Source of the DNA: Agelaius tricolor
Taxonomy: Eukaryota; Chordata; Aves; Passeriformes; Icteridae
DNA length: 64,000 nucleotides
Direction of reading: 5' to 3'
Assembly (NCBI GenBank): GCA_023055355.1
Contig: JALJCS010000038.1
Coordinates: 3,100,001-3,164,000, forward strand
Numbering within the stretch: position 1 is the first letter of the stretch; each line of letters opens with the position of its first letter. A program made the translations under genes and the position numbers. Below the pieces are notes generated by a model, which was given only the letters and a program-made list of their open reading frames with translations, did not search any database and was not told the origin of the DNA. Positions 45,210-57,555 of this stretch are shown piece after piece.

Positions 45210-48200
45210 TCTCAGGTCGCTCTGACCAGCTAGAGACCATGAGAGGTGGCTTGGCTGGGATTGCTCTGAGATGGCCTTCAGGGCCTCTCAGGTGCCACCT
45301 TGGGCACTGTCACCCCAGGCAGGGTGGCAGCAGAGCCTTGGGGTGGCCCTGGCCTGCTCCCCATCCCCAGGCAGTGCAGAGAAGCTGGGGTGCTCCCATG
45401 GAGATTTCCACCAGCAAGAAATCAGGCCCAGGGATAGACCATAAAGGGAATTGTTTGTCCTCCTCGGGCTGGATTTTTATTGCTCCGTTTGGGTTACTGG
45501 GGAAGAGGAAAAGGAGAGGGTTTAAAGTGATGACTGCACAATAAACAGCAGCAGCTCCCAGCCAAACACCCACAAAGTTGGCTTTGATGAGGGACATCAC
45601 CTTGCCCTTCCTGCCTCAACTCCATCTCTGCTCCTTTCCAGGCAGGGGAGGAAAATCCAGGGAGCTGGAGCAGCAAACCCAGAGATCCTGGGCCAGCAGG
45701 TGGGGAGGCAGAGAGGGATGGGTGCTCGGGTGTCTCTGAGATTCCCAGAGCTCCCTGCCTGCCCAGCAGGCTCAGGGATGGGGATGGAGTGAGAGAAATC
45801 CTGCACAAGCAGCAGGAGCAGGAGCCAGGATTGCTGAACACACCAGGGAATGGTGAGAACGTTCCCAAATCCAGGATTCCCCAGTGCACCTTGGGTGGCT
45901 CTGAGGAAAACATTTTGTGGCTCTGAGGGAACATTTCCCTCTGCAAAGTTTACTAAACAGGCTCCCAAAAGCACCAGGAGAGGGACACATCCTCTGGGGA
46001 CATAAACACCTCTGGTTCCACCTATTCAGGAGCTTTCTTTGCCTTTTTCACCCCAAATGAGAGCTTGACCCAACAATTTGAATCCCCCAAAAGCCAGGAC
46101 AGGTTTCTTTGCATCCTACAGCCCCTCCCACATTAAAATCCTTCTCACACCCCCTAAATCCTGTAGTGATCCACGCAGCTCTTCCCATCTGGGCATCTCC
46201 CAATTATTTCCACACAAACCCCATCATTCCAGTTTGTTTTTCTGGCTCCCCAGGCTGCAGGAACCATCCCTGGCTGCTTTGGCAGGCAGCAGTTTCCTGG
46301 GGAAGCAAGGACAAGCAGCAGCCTTGCCTCCGTGCCAGCTCCACCCCCAGGAACCCTGGCACCATCCAAACTGGAGAGGGATTTTGAGGTTATTTCCTTT
46401 TTAAAAAACCCTCATGGGATTGGATTGAAAGGCCCAAGTGAGGTCTCCAGGCTCTGAGCACCCAAAGGTGCAGCCTGGTTGTGCTCACCAAGGGATTTTC
46501 AGTCCAGGCTTGGGATGGCACAAAGCTTCTCTGAGGAAGAGGAAAGACAACACCTGCATGAGGAAATGAGATGGGAAGAGGGGAGCAGCTGTCCCTGCTT
46601 CCCCTGGAGCTGTCAGCAGTCCTGGGGGACGTTAACAGGAGGAGAAAGGCAGATCCTGGTTGGTCTCCACAGGGAGCAAGCTTGGGATTGTCCCCAGCAG
46701 CTTTTGGCTGGCTCTGAAAGGCAGCTCTGAACCCACTGCAGACACTGGAACACTTCCCCACACAGCCCAGTGGATTATTAATTGCAATATTGGATCTTCC
46801 TCCTTTTCCAGCAGGTTCCCAGCAGCGGGCACACAGCCAGCTTGGCTGTGGGTTTGTTTATTTTCCAGCTAATGGAGCAGCAGGAGCAGTTCCAGAGCAG
46901 GAAACTGGGAATATCAGGGAAGTGCTGTCCAGTTCCCACAGCTAATTTGTGACAGGCACCTGGTAGACAGTCGTTAGTGCTGTAATTAATCCAGCTCTGT
47001 GGCACAGGAGCAGCAAATCATGGAAAACTTCATCAGCAGGAAAGCCCTGAAAGCACATTTGCCCCATGGATTACCCCTGGCAGCTGGCTGGATGGGAAAG
47101 ATGGAGAGAGGGCAGAACAAAACACACAAAAATTCAGCTGCAAAGCGAGGGCTGGGGGTGGCATCACCGTCTGGTGTCCCTGAGTTCAGAGTGTGACAGC
47201 CCAAACGCAGCCACCAGCATTTGTCACCAGCCCCATCAAGCTGTGAGCAGCTCTGGAGCTTTGCTCCCTGCTCATCCCTGGCTGGTGACACACAGGCTCC
47301 AGGTAAAGCAGGAGCTGCCAAAATCCCACCACTCACACCTGCAGCCCCAGCTCTGCCACGTGCTCTGGGAGGAAAAACAACCAAAATCTGGAGGGGAAAA
47401 AAAAAGACAGGGCAGGAGTAGGCCAAAACCGAACTAAAGTGGATTTTTAAATCCACAGGTTCTGCCCTTTCTCTGTAGTTTGGATGGGATTTCAGCAGGT
47501 GCCACCTCTGTGGGGTCTGCAGGGCAGCCCTTGCCTTGCACCAGCTCCTCCCTTTCATCTCCTCGCTCCCCTCTTATTTTTAAATATGCAAATACACCAG
47601 AGGAGCCTTTCAAATTGCTGACTGCAGATAGATCTGAAGGGCTTTTGAGCTTCTGAGAGGCTCCTGCCTTACCCTAACCAAATAAATACCACAAATCCAT
47701 GGATGCTGTGCATCCACCGTGGCTCTGTGCAAGTCCAGCCCTGGCTCCCAGCAGCTCCTTTGTCCTCCCTGCCCAGTTCGTGGGGATTTTCCTGGGGTGC
47801 AGAGGAGGGAGGTTCCCCCTTTTTATCCCTGTTCAGGATGGGATCAGGCCCGTTTCAGCCTGGATTTTGAGGAGGAAAGCGTTGGGATGATGAGCAGAGG
47901 GAACGCGAGGCTTTAACTCGACAGCGCCGAGCGTGAGTCATAATTCTCCCAAAAAAATGGAACAAACAACAACTCCACGCCAGCTGGGAAGCACAGGGGC
48001 TCTGAAAGTCTCTGATTGGCTCTGATTGAAGCATTCAACAGCACCAGGACTGCTGGAAAATCCTGAATGAAGGAGCTGAGGCCCGGGTTTGGCTGAGCAC
48101 ACTAAGCTGAGCCTTACAGGTACCCAGCACGGTAGTGGGACAAATCCACAGCAGCAGAACTGGCTGGAGGAAACCCCCAAGCCAAGTGATCCCTGTTATT

Positions 48201-49315
48201 CCTGATATTTCATTTTTCTCTGCATCTACCAGCTCAGCCAGCTTTTGTTCATTTATCCCATTGCTGTTTCTCACTGTGCTTCAGATGCCGGAAAATCGAG
48301 GCTCAGGGGGAATTTGTGCCTTGGGAATCCCAGCCCTGTGCTCAGCCTTGCCCACCCCTCCTCTCCCTGCCTGAAATCCCTATTTATGGCACTCTGTTTA
48401 CCACTAGGAACCTTAAAAGTGCTAAATGCTTCCAAGGTTTCAGCTCAGATTTGATCCCCAGGCGACCTGTGGTGTACAGTTAAATAAGGCTGGTTTATGT
48501 ATGCTGCACCCTAAATCTAAAGGTCAAGGGTTTGGTGGCCATAAATATTCAAACCTCACAGGCTGGGTCTTTTCAACCTCCTTTTAAATATTTATGACAG
48601 AGCTTCCGTGGCTGCAAGAGAATGTTATAATAGTATTAAGAGGGAGGAAAAAGGCCCTTCTCCATCTAAAAGCTCAGCATGAGCCATTTTCATATATTAT
48701 GCATCGCTAAGTGCTGTTTATGGCCGGCTTTGGCACCGGATCCCGGCAGAGTTCATGAATCTGGGGCTGGGCAGGGCTCGGGGCTGTTGGCATCAGCCTG
48801 GGGTGGGCACAGCTGGGCCCCTCCTGTCCTTCCACAGAGCCACAGAAATCTGCCCTGAGCTCTGCCCCAAGCTCTGGAGATCCATGGGGTGAAGGTGCCA
48901 CCGTGGCTGGGCCCTGAGCAAGGACCGAGCTGCAGTTTGTGCCAGCTGGGGAGGGTGGCAGGGGTGGCTGCTGCCTCTTCCCCCGAGGTTTTTGGCTGTG
49001 GAGCATCAGGTGCAGGAATTCTGCGGGAATTCTGCTCCCAGAATTGTTCCAGCCCAGCTGTGCCCCGCTGGCTCCTGGCACAGCTCTGCTGATGCCCTGG
49101 AACTCAGCTGGGAGGGGGCAGAACCGGGGCTCGGTCGCAGATCTGTCAGGAAGATTAATCCACAAACACCAGAGGTTTATGGCCAAAAAGGAGAAAAAGG
49201 AACCAATTTAATTTATTCCAGTTAAGGGAGAGGCCATGGGGCATTCCCCTGGGGTGTCTCCAATTTTTGGAGGATGCAGCCTCCTTTTTATCCCAATTTC
49301 CAGCTGCATTTCCCT
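45210..49315. other. Intergenic; candidate conserved element near 48470-48750
   Basis: Unique sequence with no recognised exon. The segment 48470-48750 is repeat-free and AT-rich with CCATAAATATTC, AAGGTCAAGGGT, TTTAAATATTTATGAC and CATATATTATGCATCG. It is a possible enhancer with nuclear-receptor-half-site and POU-like motifs. This is inference only. Confidence 0.45.
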
Positions 49316-49665
49316 TCTCTCTTTCCCCATTGGCTGAGGGACTTGAGAGGTTCCCAGAACGCCTGATAACAGAGATTTTCTGGTAATGTATAACTCTCCC
49401 TTTAAATTTCTATTTTTTACAGAATTTAGGGTTTTTTCCCCATTGGCTGAGGTACTTGAGAGGTTCAGACTTCCCAGAACGCCTGATACTGAAGATTCCC
49501 CCCTAATGTACAACCCTCCCTTTTAATGTTTAATTCTTACAGAATTTAGGGGTTTTTCCCCACTGACTGAGGTACTTGAAAGGTTCAGACTTCCCAGAAC
49601 ACCTGATTCCCCTCTAATGTATAACCCTCCCCTTTAATTTTTAATTCTAATGGAATTTAGGCTTT
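49316..49665 (+). repeat. About 120-bp tandem repeat, three copies
   Basis: Copies begin TTCCCCATTGGCTGAGG (near 49323, 49437 and 49557). Each continues GACTTGAGAGGTTC or similar, CCCAGAACGCCTGAT, CTAATGTATAACCCTCCC and TTTTTACAGAATTTAGG. The first two copies contain ATTGGCT, an inverted CCAAT box; the third has changed it to CACTGACT. No gene is recognised. Confidence 0.85.
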
Positions 49666-50699
49666 TTCCTTCTCCATTGTTTCTTTCATCTTGCAATGTC
49701 TAATTTCATTTATCAGCAAAGCTCAAGTTTATTTGTAAAAGCAGATATTTTTCATCAATCAGTGGAATCCTTCCCATTGTTTCTTTTACCTCCCAGTGCT
49801 GCTTTTATCCACCAGCAGACCCAGAGCTCGTTTGGAAAGACAAACCCAGTGTTCCTCTCAGATCCCAGGTTTGGGATTGCCTGGGAGCAGCAGCAGCGCT
49901 GGTATCTGTGGGATGCATTGGGAAGCAGAGGACGAGCCACAGGGAGCCACAGCAAAGCTGAAATCCCCTCTGGACTTTATTCAGCTCCTAATTACAACTG
50001 AGATGGGCTTTTGGCCTTGGGTAGAGCAGAACTCAGCCTGATTTTTGGTGCTTCCTACCCTTATCTCTCTCATTTACAGAGCGGTTTAGGGGAAAGTGCT
50101 GGGTCAGCTCAGTTTCCCCAGACTCATGAACTTGTGTTGTAAATTAATCTCCCACATGGAGTCATTTGAGGAGGGAAAAAAATATCTCAATTTTCTCCCA
50201 TTGCATTGAAACAGACCCTGGAGCTCTGGAAAAAAAAATAAAAATAGGAGAATGATGGCCAAGCAAATGGACACCCAGCATCCATGGGCATGCATCCAGA
50301 GGGGGATGTCACAGGCTTCATTTCCTTGGGAAATCAGGTTTCAAATTAAGGCTAATCAGAGTTAAAAAACACTGCAGCTCCCCCAGCCCAAACAGTGCTT
50401 GATGTACTCAGTATATTACATCCTCAACAGCAAAGCAGCATCTGCTCCATAAAATGAAATGTGTGTGTCACCATATGCAGGCAGCATAATGTGGGCTCCA
50501 ATTAAATAAAAACATTTCGGGGTATATGGTCCAATGTGCAATCTGGGCCCTGGGAAAGGCTGAGATTGACTCCAGAGTTCTCAGCAGGTGGCTGAAAACT
50601 GAACCCAAACCAGGGCAAACTTGGGGTTTTATCAAGAGAAGCTTCTCTCTGCACTTTCCTCCCTTTGAGCCAGTAGCACTCCTGGAAATTCAGGGATTT
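49666..50699. other. Intergenic, no gene recognised
   Basis: Unique sequence. Nothing is supported beyond a short A-run near 50231. Confidence 0.55.
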
Positions 50700-50703
50700 T
50701 TGG

Positions 50704-50993
50704 TAATATTTTATTTTATTTTATTTTACTTTACTATATTTTATATTTTATATTTTACATTTTATATTTTATTTTATATTTTTTATTTTATTTTATTTTG
50801 TTTTGTTTTATTTTATTTTATTTTTTTAATTTTATTTATTTTATTTTAATTTTATTTTATTGTACTTTATTTTATATTTTTTATTTTTATTTTATTTTAT
50901 ATTTTATTTTATTTTACTTTATTTTATTTTTTATTATTTTTATTTTATATTTTATTTTATTTTACTTTATTTTATATTTTATTTTATCTTTTC
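50704..50993 (+). repeat. (TTTTA)n array
   Basis: About 290 bp of TTTTA/TTTTATA units with TTTAC and TTTTG variants. It contains no G except in single GTTTT steps and a GTAC step. The apparent Phe/Tyr/Leu-rich open frame is a composition artefact. Confidence 0.95.
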
Positions 50994-50995
50994 AT

Positions 50996-51924
50996 CTGTG
51001 GCTTTTTGCACCTTTCCACTACTTGGAGAAACTCCGAGACTGGCAGAACCCTGAGTGGCAGCAAATCCTGCATTCCACCCAAGAGCTGCCCTCCAGAAGC
51101 ACCATGGAAACTCAGCCCTCAGCCTCTTACAGGTAAACTCTGCTAAACCACTCGAGCCTCACCTTTCCCACCTCTTTTTCCCACTGGAATCCCTCCCAAG
51201 CAAGGCAGGAGTTGCTGTTTTAGAAGAGATCAGGCAGAGCTGCGCAGCCAAACCTCCCTGGGTGCCTCGGGCTCTGCTGTGGGTTCTGATCCTCCTTGAC
51301 CCCATTTGTTGGTACAAAATTGTGTGGATTCCCTCCAGGTGCCCCAAACCCGGGGGATTCGCTTGGGCAGCAGTTTGTTATGGTGGTGATGATCCTCGTG
51401 TGTGGGTTCAGGGCTGCTGGGAAGCTGCAAAGACCCTTTAAAAGCCGCTAATGTGGAATTCATTTCCTTTCAGAGGTGCAAAAAACAACTTTAAAGTGCC
51501 AGGCAGGGAGGGGATGTTTGCAGAGGAGCTGCCTCAGACAGCTCAGGTATGCCTGGTGTGGGGTTTTATCTCCTTTGCTCAGCTCCTTGAATTATTTGGA
51601 TAATGAAAAGCCCATGAAAAGCAGCGTTCTGCTCTTCAGAAGCAGCAAAAACAAAATTTCCAGCTGTGAGGCTCGGACTAAAGGATTTGATGAGGGGGGG
51701 AAAAGCCACAAGTGTGGCAGAAAGGAGAGGAAAACACAAAACACAGCAGCGCAAGGGAAGTGGTGTGAAACCAGCTGGGAATTCGGGATGTGCCCGGGAG
51801 GGGCTGGGAGGTCGCTGGCACAGAAGGGAGGAGCTGTAAAGGACGGGGACAGGGGTGTGACAAAGCCCTGCAGGTGCTTCTGGCTTCCAGCAAAGAGGAA
51901 GGGGCTGCCTGCTGTCCCCGCCAT
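50996..51924. other. Intergenic, no gene recognised
   Basis: Unique sequence with no coding exon or repeat that I can support. Confidence 0.55.
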
Positions 51925-52665
51925 CCCCTGATGTCCCCTGATGTCACCGCTGTCCCCACCATCCCCTGATGTCCCCTGATGTCACTGCTGTCCCCACCAT
52001 CCCCTGATGTCCCCTGCCCTTTCCTAATATCCCCTGCCCTTCCCTGCCATCCCCTGATGTCCTCTGCCATCCCCTGATGTCCTCTGCCATTCTCTGGTGT
52101 CCCCTGCCCTCCCCTGCCATTTCCTGCCATCCCCTGATGCCCCCTACCCTTCCCTGCCATCCCCTGATGTCACTGCTGTCCCTGCCATCCCCTGTTGTCC
52201 CCTACCCTTCCCTGATGACCCCTGCCCTTCCTTGCCATCCCCTGCTCTCCCCTACTGTCCCTGCTGTCCCCTGCCCTCCCTGCTTTCCCCTACCCTTCCC
52301 TGCCATCCCCTGATGTCACTGCTCTCCCTGCCCTTCCCTGCTGTCCCCTGCCATCCCCTGATGTCCCCTGCCCTTCCCTGCCATTTCCTGCCATCCCTGC
52401 CATCCCCTGCTGTCCCCTGCCATCCCCTGCTGTCCCCTGCCCTTCCCTGTCCTTCCCTGCCATCCCTGCCATCCCCTGCTGTCCCCTGCCCTTCCCTGCT
52501 GTCCCCTGTCCTTCCCTGCCATCCCTGCCATTCCCTGCTCTCCCTGCCCTTCCCTGCTGTCCCTGCCCTTCCCTGCCATCCCTGCCATCCCCTGCTGTCC
52601 CCTGCCCTTCCCTGCTGTCCCCTGCCATTCCCTGCTGTCCCCTGCCGTCCCTTTCTGTGTCCTGG
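51925..52665 (+). repeat. CCCTG-based minisatellite, about 740 bp
   Basis: Tandem variants of CCATCCCCTGATGTC, CCCTGCTGTC, CCCTGCCCTTCCCTG and CCATCCCTG. The basic step is a 10-bp NNNTCCCCTG unit with longer composites (for example a GATGTCACTGCTGTCCC block). The strand is strongly C-rich and the minus strand is G-rich. Confidence 0.93.
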
Positions 52666-54895
52666 CAGCTGCTGCAGAGCACAGCAGGCTCTGGAGAGCC
52701 AAGTCCTGGCCTCCACCTCATCCCATCCATGGAGAAGAGGAAGCAGATGTGGTTTTGCCTCCTCTCCTCCATCTCACAGCCAGAGTTTCACGGGAGGAAC
52801 CCTCTGTCCCTCTGTTCTCCCTTCTGGAGGAGCAGGGATGCAGCTCTGGGCAGGCTCTGCTGCAGAGGGCACCGTGCCTTCTGAGTTATTCCACAGCTTC
52901 ATTCTCCTCCCCTGAGGGGGAAAAAAAAATAAAAAACAACCCAGGCCCTATTTCTACTCCAAACTGTGGACTCTTGCTTTGCTGGGTTTTTCTTTTTAGG
53001 AGATAAAAGAGCCTTCATGTTCAGAAAGCTTCCCCAGCAGCCTCCTCCCAGCCCTCCCTTTTCCCAGAGCCTCTTTAGTCACACTCCACGGGCAGAGGTT
53101 CTCCAGACCTTGAACTCCTTCCAAATTTCGAGGAGGTGTTTTTCAGAGTCTGAGGAAGACACTGCTGGAATCAAAAGATCTGAGCTGTGTTCCCACTGGG
53201 TGATATTTTTTCCCCCTTTTGCTTCTCTTGGTTTCTCTGATTTCTGTCCTGGGAGTGGAGCAGGGCTGTTCCCTGGAGGATGGACCCTGCAGGGCCTCCC
53301 CCTCTGGAGCTCCAGTTCAATAATGAGGCCGTTGATATTCATTCAGAAATACTTCAAAAGAGGAATAAATTAAACCAGTTGCAGGGCTGATGGTTTTGCC
53401 CAAGTGCAGGCCATGAAGGTCAATAAAACTGGATGTGTATAAACCCAGAGGAGGGGGGAAAATGAGATTCCCCCTTGGTGCTTTGGGAAAAGTCCATTTC
53501 AGAGCCTTGTCCGTGTAAAACGAGCCAGGATTTCACCTTTGAGGTCTGAACCAAGCTGAAATCATCCTCCATGGGCACAGCAGCTTTCCAGGTGGAGTTG
53601 AGCTGTTTTGTTGAACATTTTAATGTGAAATAGCTCCCATTGCTGGGTTCTGCCTCTCTCCCATCTATTTCAAGCCTTGGCTGCACCTGGAGCTGCAGCA
53701 GCCCCGTGCTGCCTCTGGCCCGTGGCCAGGCTTGGTGAGGAGCTGCTCAGGTAGGTTTTGAAGGCACTTGAAACAGTGAAATACCCACAGAGCCATGTGG
53801 AGCTCTCTCCTCCTCCTCCTCCTCCTTCCTCTGAATTTGGGGAATTTTTTTTTTGCCCTGCTGTGATCCCTGCCAGGGGGAAGGTGGTGCCTGTGGTAAT
53901 CAAACACCTCCCGAGGTGCCAGGGGAGGAGGTGTTCAAACCCCGGAGCTCCACTGATGCTTTTGGCCTCCTTGTGCTGCTCTCCATGAAGTCAAGAGGAG
54001 TTTAATGCTTTTTTTAAAAGTCCTCAGCTTTTATGGGCTCTAAAGCACCGAGTTTAACGGCAGGTGCTGAGGGAAGTGCCTCAGGAGGGATCTCTGTGGG
54101 ACAGTCAGACATCCCAGCTGCTCCCTGGGCTGCCTTTCCAAGCTCACTTGAAAAGGATGGGATGATTCCTTGGCTGGAGCTGCTAAAACCCTCCTGGAAG
54201 GGCTGCCACAACTTCCCCTTAAATATTTGCTGATGCAAACACACAGAAAGCTTTTTTTCCAGTTTGCTCTCAGCTTTTTGTCCCCATGGAGGCTCAGCCA
54301 CAAATTTCCCGGTTCCTGCTGAGTTCTGTGATGGCAGAACTTGGAAAGCATCAGCTCATCCCTGCACAGACCCCATGTCCTGCTCCACTCCCAAGGGCTC
54401 CAGATAAAGAAACCCTGGAGCAATCAGGGGCAAATCCTCTGCTGGGGGGCTCTGCTAATTGTGGGAATTCCTGTTGGGAAGGAATTTCTGTTGTGAATTA
54501 AGTAATCACCAAGAGATGATCTCTGGAGCAGGGGGGTGATGCTCTTCACTCACAGCAGCACACACTGATATATTCCATAATATTTATGGGGTCCTGGAAG
54601 AAACTGGGGATTGGGAAGCATTCAGGGGGGTGTGTGAGAGAGAAATGAGGGGCAGGAGCTGCCAGGGAGGGGCGGGCACCGCCTGCAGCCCCCGGGGCAC
54701 CACAGGTGAGGTTGGGGTGTGACAAAAGGATTCTCACGTCCTCGTGCTGCCCCCAAATCCTGGGGAGCTGAGCGGGGCAGGGGATGGAGCTGGGAGCCTC
54801 CCCCAGGGGCTGGTTTGGGGTTTGGGGGGGATCAGATCCCTGGGCACCCCCCCCTTGCCCTGAGGGATGCCCAGAGATCAGGGGAGCACAGCGAG
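52666..54895. other. Intergenic, no gene recognised
   Basis: Unique sequence with a CTC-rich patch at 53808-53826. No exon is recognised. Confidence 0.55.
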
Positions 54896-55335
54896 GGGGT
54901 GCAGGGTGGGATTGAGGATGGGAATAAGGATGGGAATAAGGATGGGGTTCAGGATGAGAATTAAGGATGGGGTTCAGGAGGGGAATTAAGGAAGGGAATT
55001 AAGGATGGGGTTCAGGGTGGGATTAAGGATGGAGTTCAGAGTGGGAATTAAGGATAGGGTTAAGGATGGGGATAAGGATGCTGTTCAGGAGGGGAATGAA
55101 GGATGGGAATGAAGGATGCAGTTCAGGATGGGAATGAAGGAGGGGGTTAAGGATGGGGTTAAAAATGAGATTAAGGATAGGGTTAAGGATGGGGATAAGG
55201 ATGCTGTTCAATTCATGGGAATTAAGGATGGGAATGAAGGAGGAGGTTCAGGATGGGAATTCAGGACGGGGTTCAGGATGGGAATGAAGGATGCAGTTCA
55301 GGATGGGAATAAGGATGGGGTTAAGGATGGTTTTA
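54896..55335 (+). repeat. GGATGGGGTTCA/GGAATTAA minisatellite
   Basis: About 440 bp of units alternating GGATGGGGTTCA, GGATGGGAATTAA, GGATGGGAATGAA and GGATGCAGTTCA. The base step is 12-16 bp starting with GGATGGG. Larger blocks recur (for example GGTTAAGGATGGGGATAAGG near 55056 and 55171). Confidence 0.93.
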
Positions 55336-55508
55336 ACCCCCTGCTCCCCGTGGGGTCCCCGCAGCCTCAGCCGTGCTCCCGCCCCTGCTTTTCCCCCTCT
55401 CCCTTTGCCGTGTTTAGTTAAATTTCCCCCGCCTTACTTGATGTCACATCCTGTTCCACAGCCATCCCCTGCTAGTAGCCAGCCCTACCAATTCCTTTCT
55501 TTTTCTTT

Positions 55509-55539
<31 letters not shown>

Positions 55540-55900
55540 AATCCCTGTCCTCTCCCCATCACCCCCCTTTTCCAGGCAAACTTTTGGCAATAGCAGAGAT
55601 AATCACTGCGTGCTCCGCTGAATTTCTCTTCGCAAATGTCTTTGGAGCAGGGGAGCCATTAAAAAAAAAAAAAAAAATTAAATAAATTACCAGACAGCCA
55701 GCACCGAGAGCAGAGGAGAGAAACTGGGATCCCAATAAATATGCAAAGTGAAGGCTCTGCTGAGCAGATTTCTGGCATCGCTTCCCGAGGGTGCTGAGAG
55801 CCACCCGCAAAATCAGGCTGGTTTTTTAATCATTATTTTTGCCGTTTGTTCTTTTTTTTTTTTTTTTTTTAATAGCGTTTTGTTGTCCTTTTTTTTTTTT
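55336..55900. other. Homopolymer-rich sequence upstream of OLFM1
   Basis: Contains a T-run of more than 30 (about 55507-55538), an A-run of about 16 (55661-55677) and further T-runs (55850-55900). CpG content rises in places near 55370-55430. No coding exon is identified. Confidence 0.6.
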
Positions 55901-56027
55901 AATTTTTTTTAATATATAAATTAAAATATTAATAAGAATAAAGGAGGCAGCGAGGCTCGGGGACGGCGCAGGGGAGGCTCGCCCGGAGGTGATCTGTATG
56001 CGAGCTGCCTAGAACGGGCTGCGAGAG
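55901..56027 (+). promoter_or_regulatory. OLFM1: OLFM1 promoter and 5' leader with a 4-codon uORF
   Basis: A consensus TATA box, TATATAAA, lies at 55913-55920, so transcription should start near 55943-55950, where the sequence turns abruptly from AT-rich to GC-rich (GGAGGCAGCGAGGCTCGG). The leader would be about 80 nt. It contains an upstream ORF of four codons and a stop (55998-56012, Met-Arg-Ala-Ala), which ends 15 nt before the main ATG and in the same frame. Promoter placement is inferred from motifs only. Confidence 0.55.
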
Positions 56028-56093
56028 ATGCAACCGGCAAGCAAGCTGCTGACCCTCTGCTTCCTCATCCTGATGGGCACAGAACTCACCCAA
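56028..56093 (+). CDS. OLFM1: OLFM1 first coding exon (signal peptide, A-type start)
   Basis: 22 codons reading MQPASKLLTLCFLILMGTEL then TQ, ending at a GTAGGT donor at 56094. This closely matches the N-terminus of the human olfactomedin-1 isoforms that use the so-called A start, as I remember it. It is a secretory signal peptide with a basic Lys followed by the hydrophobic core LLTLCFLILMG. OLFM1 (noelin, pancortin) is a secreted neural glycoprotein involved in neural crest production, Nogo-receptor signalling and AMPA-receptor complexes. An in-frame TAG at 56010-56012 precedes the ATG and fixes it as the start. The exon ends in phase 0, so it joins the common M-type exons, which must lie beyond the window. 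I do not see the other known first exon (B type) here. Confidence 0.85.
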
Positions 56094-57340
56094 GTAGGTC
56101 CAGCTCTTCCTTTCCCCACTCCCCCTCCTCCTCTCCCTTTTCTCCCCAACGCCATTTTCTGCTAAACCTCGAGAGCAGCACAGGAACCTGCCGGGGCATG
56201 GATGCTGCACCTGCCGGGGCATGGATGCTGCACCTGCCCGGGGATGCTGCACCTGCCCGGCCGCCCCTTCCCCGAGCATCACCTGTGCCCTGCCCCGCAC
56301 CTGGGCACGGACCACGCTGCCCTGGGGGGGATTCGGGCCCCCGCAGGAGGGGCAGCCCCTATGGGGGGTGTTGGGGTCACCTCCCCCGGCTCACCCGGGG
56401 GGCTGCGGGACCCCTGGGTGGGGCTGGAGCTGCTGGCCCGGGTGGCCACAGGGAGCAGGTGGGAGTGCTGTCCCTGCTTGTCACCCCCCAGCCCGCCGGC
56501 TTCTCGTGTGGGGGTAGCTGTGCTGGTTTTAGGTGACATTTAAATGTCCCTTGGCGTTGGCATCTGTGACAGCCGGGTAGGAGACGGGGGCAGTTGATTT
56601 ATCCCCCTCTCTCCACTCCACCTGCTGGTTTTTTGGGGTTGGTTTTTTTTTTTGCCTGGATTTCCATGCTTTTCTCTGCTGTCCCAGCCCCTGGGCTGAG
56701 TGAGGCTGAGTGGGGTTGTGGGGAGAGGAAAGGAGGCACGCAAAATCCGTCTCTTGCAAGTGGAATTAAAACTCCATTTGACTTCTTGAGGCTGACTGGG
56801 GAGAGGCAGGCAGGGCGATTGTCTTTTGTTGTTTTTTTTTTTTTTCCCACCAGTCCCCGAGGAGAGGAAGAAAAAAAGTAATTGCAAGAGGATGCTCTAG
56901 ATTGTGGGGTTAATTGTGGTGCTGCCTGGAAGCACAAAAAAAAAAAAAAAAAAAAAAAAAGGAAAGAAAAAGCAGCTATAAATAGGAGGGGAATGGAGGC
57001 TTCTTAGTGTAGGAGCAATTAGCAGCTGGGCTCTCATCCTGGCTGCTTTCTGGAGATGATTTTTCCCTTTCTCCCAGTGACAAAGCCCTCCCTGTCCCTG
57101 CCCTGCTGCTGAAGTTTGAGCCCCTGGAGCCTTTTAGGCTCTGCACCCTGCCAGGATTCCTGGGAGGATGCAAAGCCAAAAGGAGAGCCCAGATCTGCCC
57201 CAAACCCCGAGAGAAGCCGAGCAGCCCAGGAATGCAGGCAGGGAAAGGGGGGAGAAGCCGAGCAATCCGGGGGCTGTGGGGATGAGGAGGGGTGGGGAGG
57301 AAGAAGCAGAGCAGCCCATTGTGCGTGAGGATGCTGAGGG

Positions 57341-57351
57341 TGCGCATGCGC
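57341..57351 (+). promoter_or_regulatory. NRF1-type palindrome TGCGCATGCGC
   Basis: A perfect match to the NRF1 consensus core, in a small CpG-rich patch (57330-57360) about 1.25 kb inside OLFM1 intron 1. NRF1 sites are typical of CpG promoters, so this could mark an internal promoter or enhancer. No transcript evidence is visible. Confidence 0.5.
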
Positions 57352-57555
57352 CGCGCTGGACAAAGAGCCAGGACCACCAGCACGGCACCTCCTGCCCACC
57401 TGGGCACGGCTGGGGGCGGCCACGGGGCACGGGGGGTGGCAGGGATGTCACCCCAGGGTCCCTTCAGCTTCCCCAGGGTCACAGCACAGCCTGGGCACAC
57501 GGTGCTGTCAGCCCCTGGCCGGCCTGGGCAGCATCGAGCGGCTCTGGGGGATTTT

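Noticed and set aside
52097..52915. 272-codon Pro/Cys/Leu-rich frame on the plus strand and Gly/Arg-rich frames on the minus strand
   Set aside because: Translations of the CCCTG minisatellite.
13000..55900. Ficolin genes, which lie between COL5A1 and OLFM1 in humans
   Set aside because: I searched by eye for collagen-like Gly-X-Y and fibrinogen-domain segments in the translated frames and found none. Short diverged exons could be missed, but nothing supports them.
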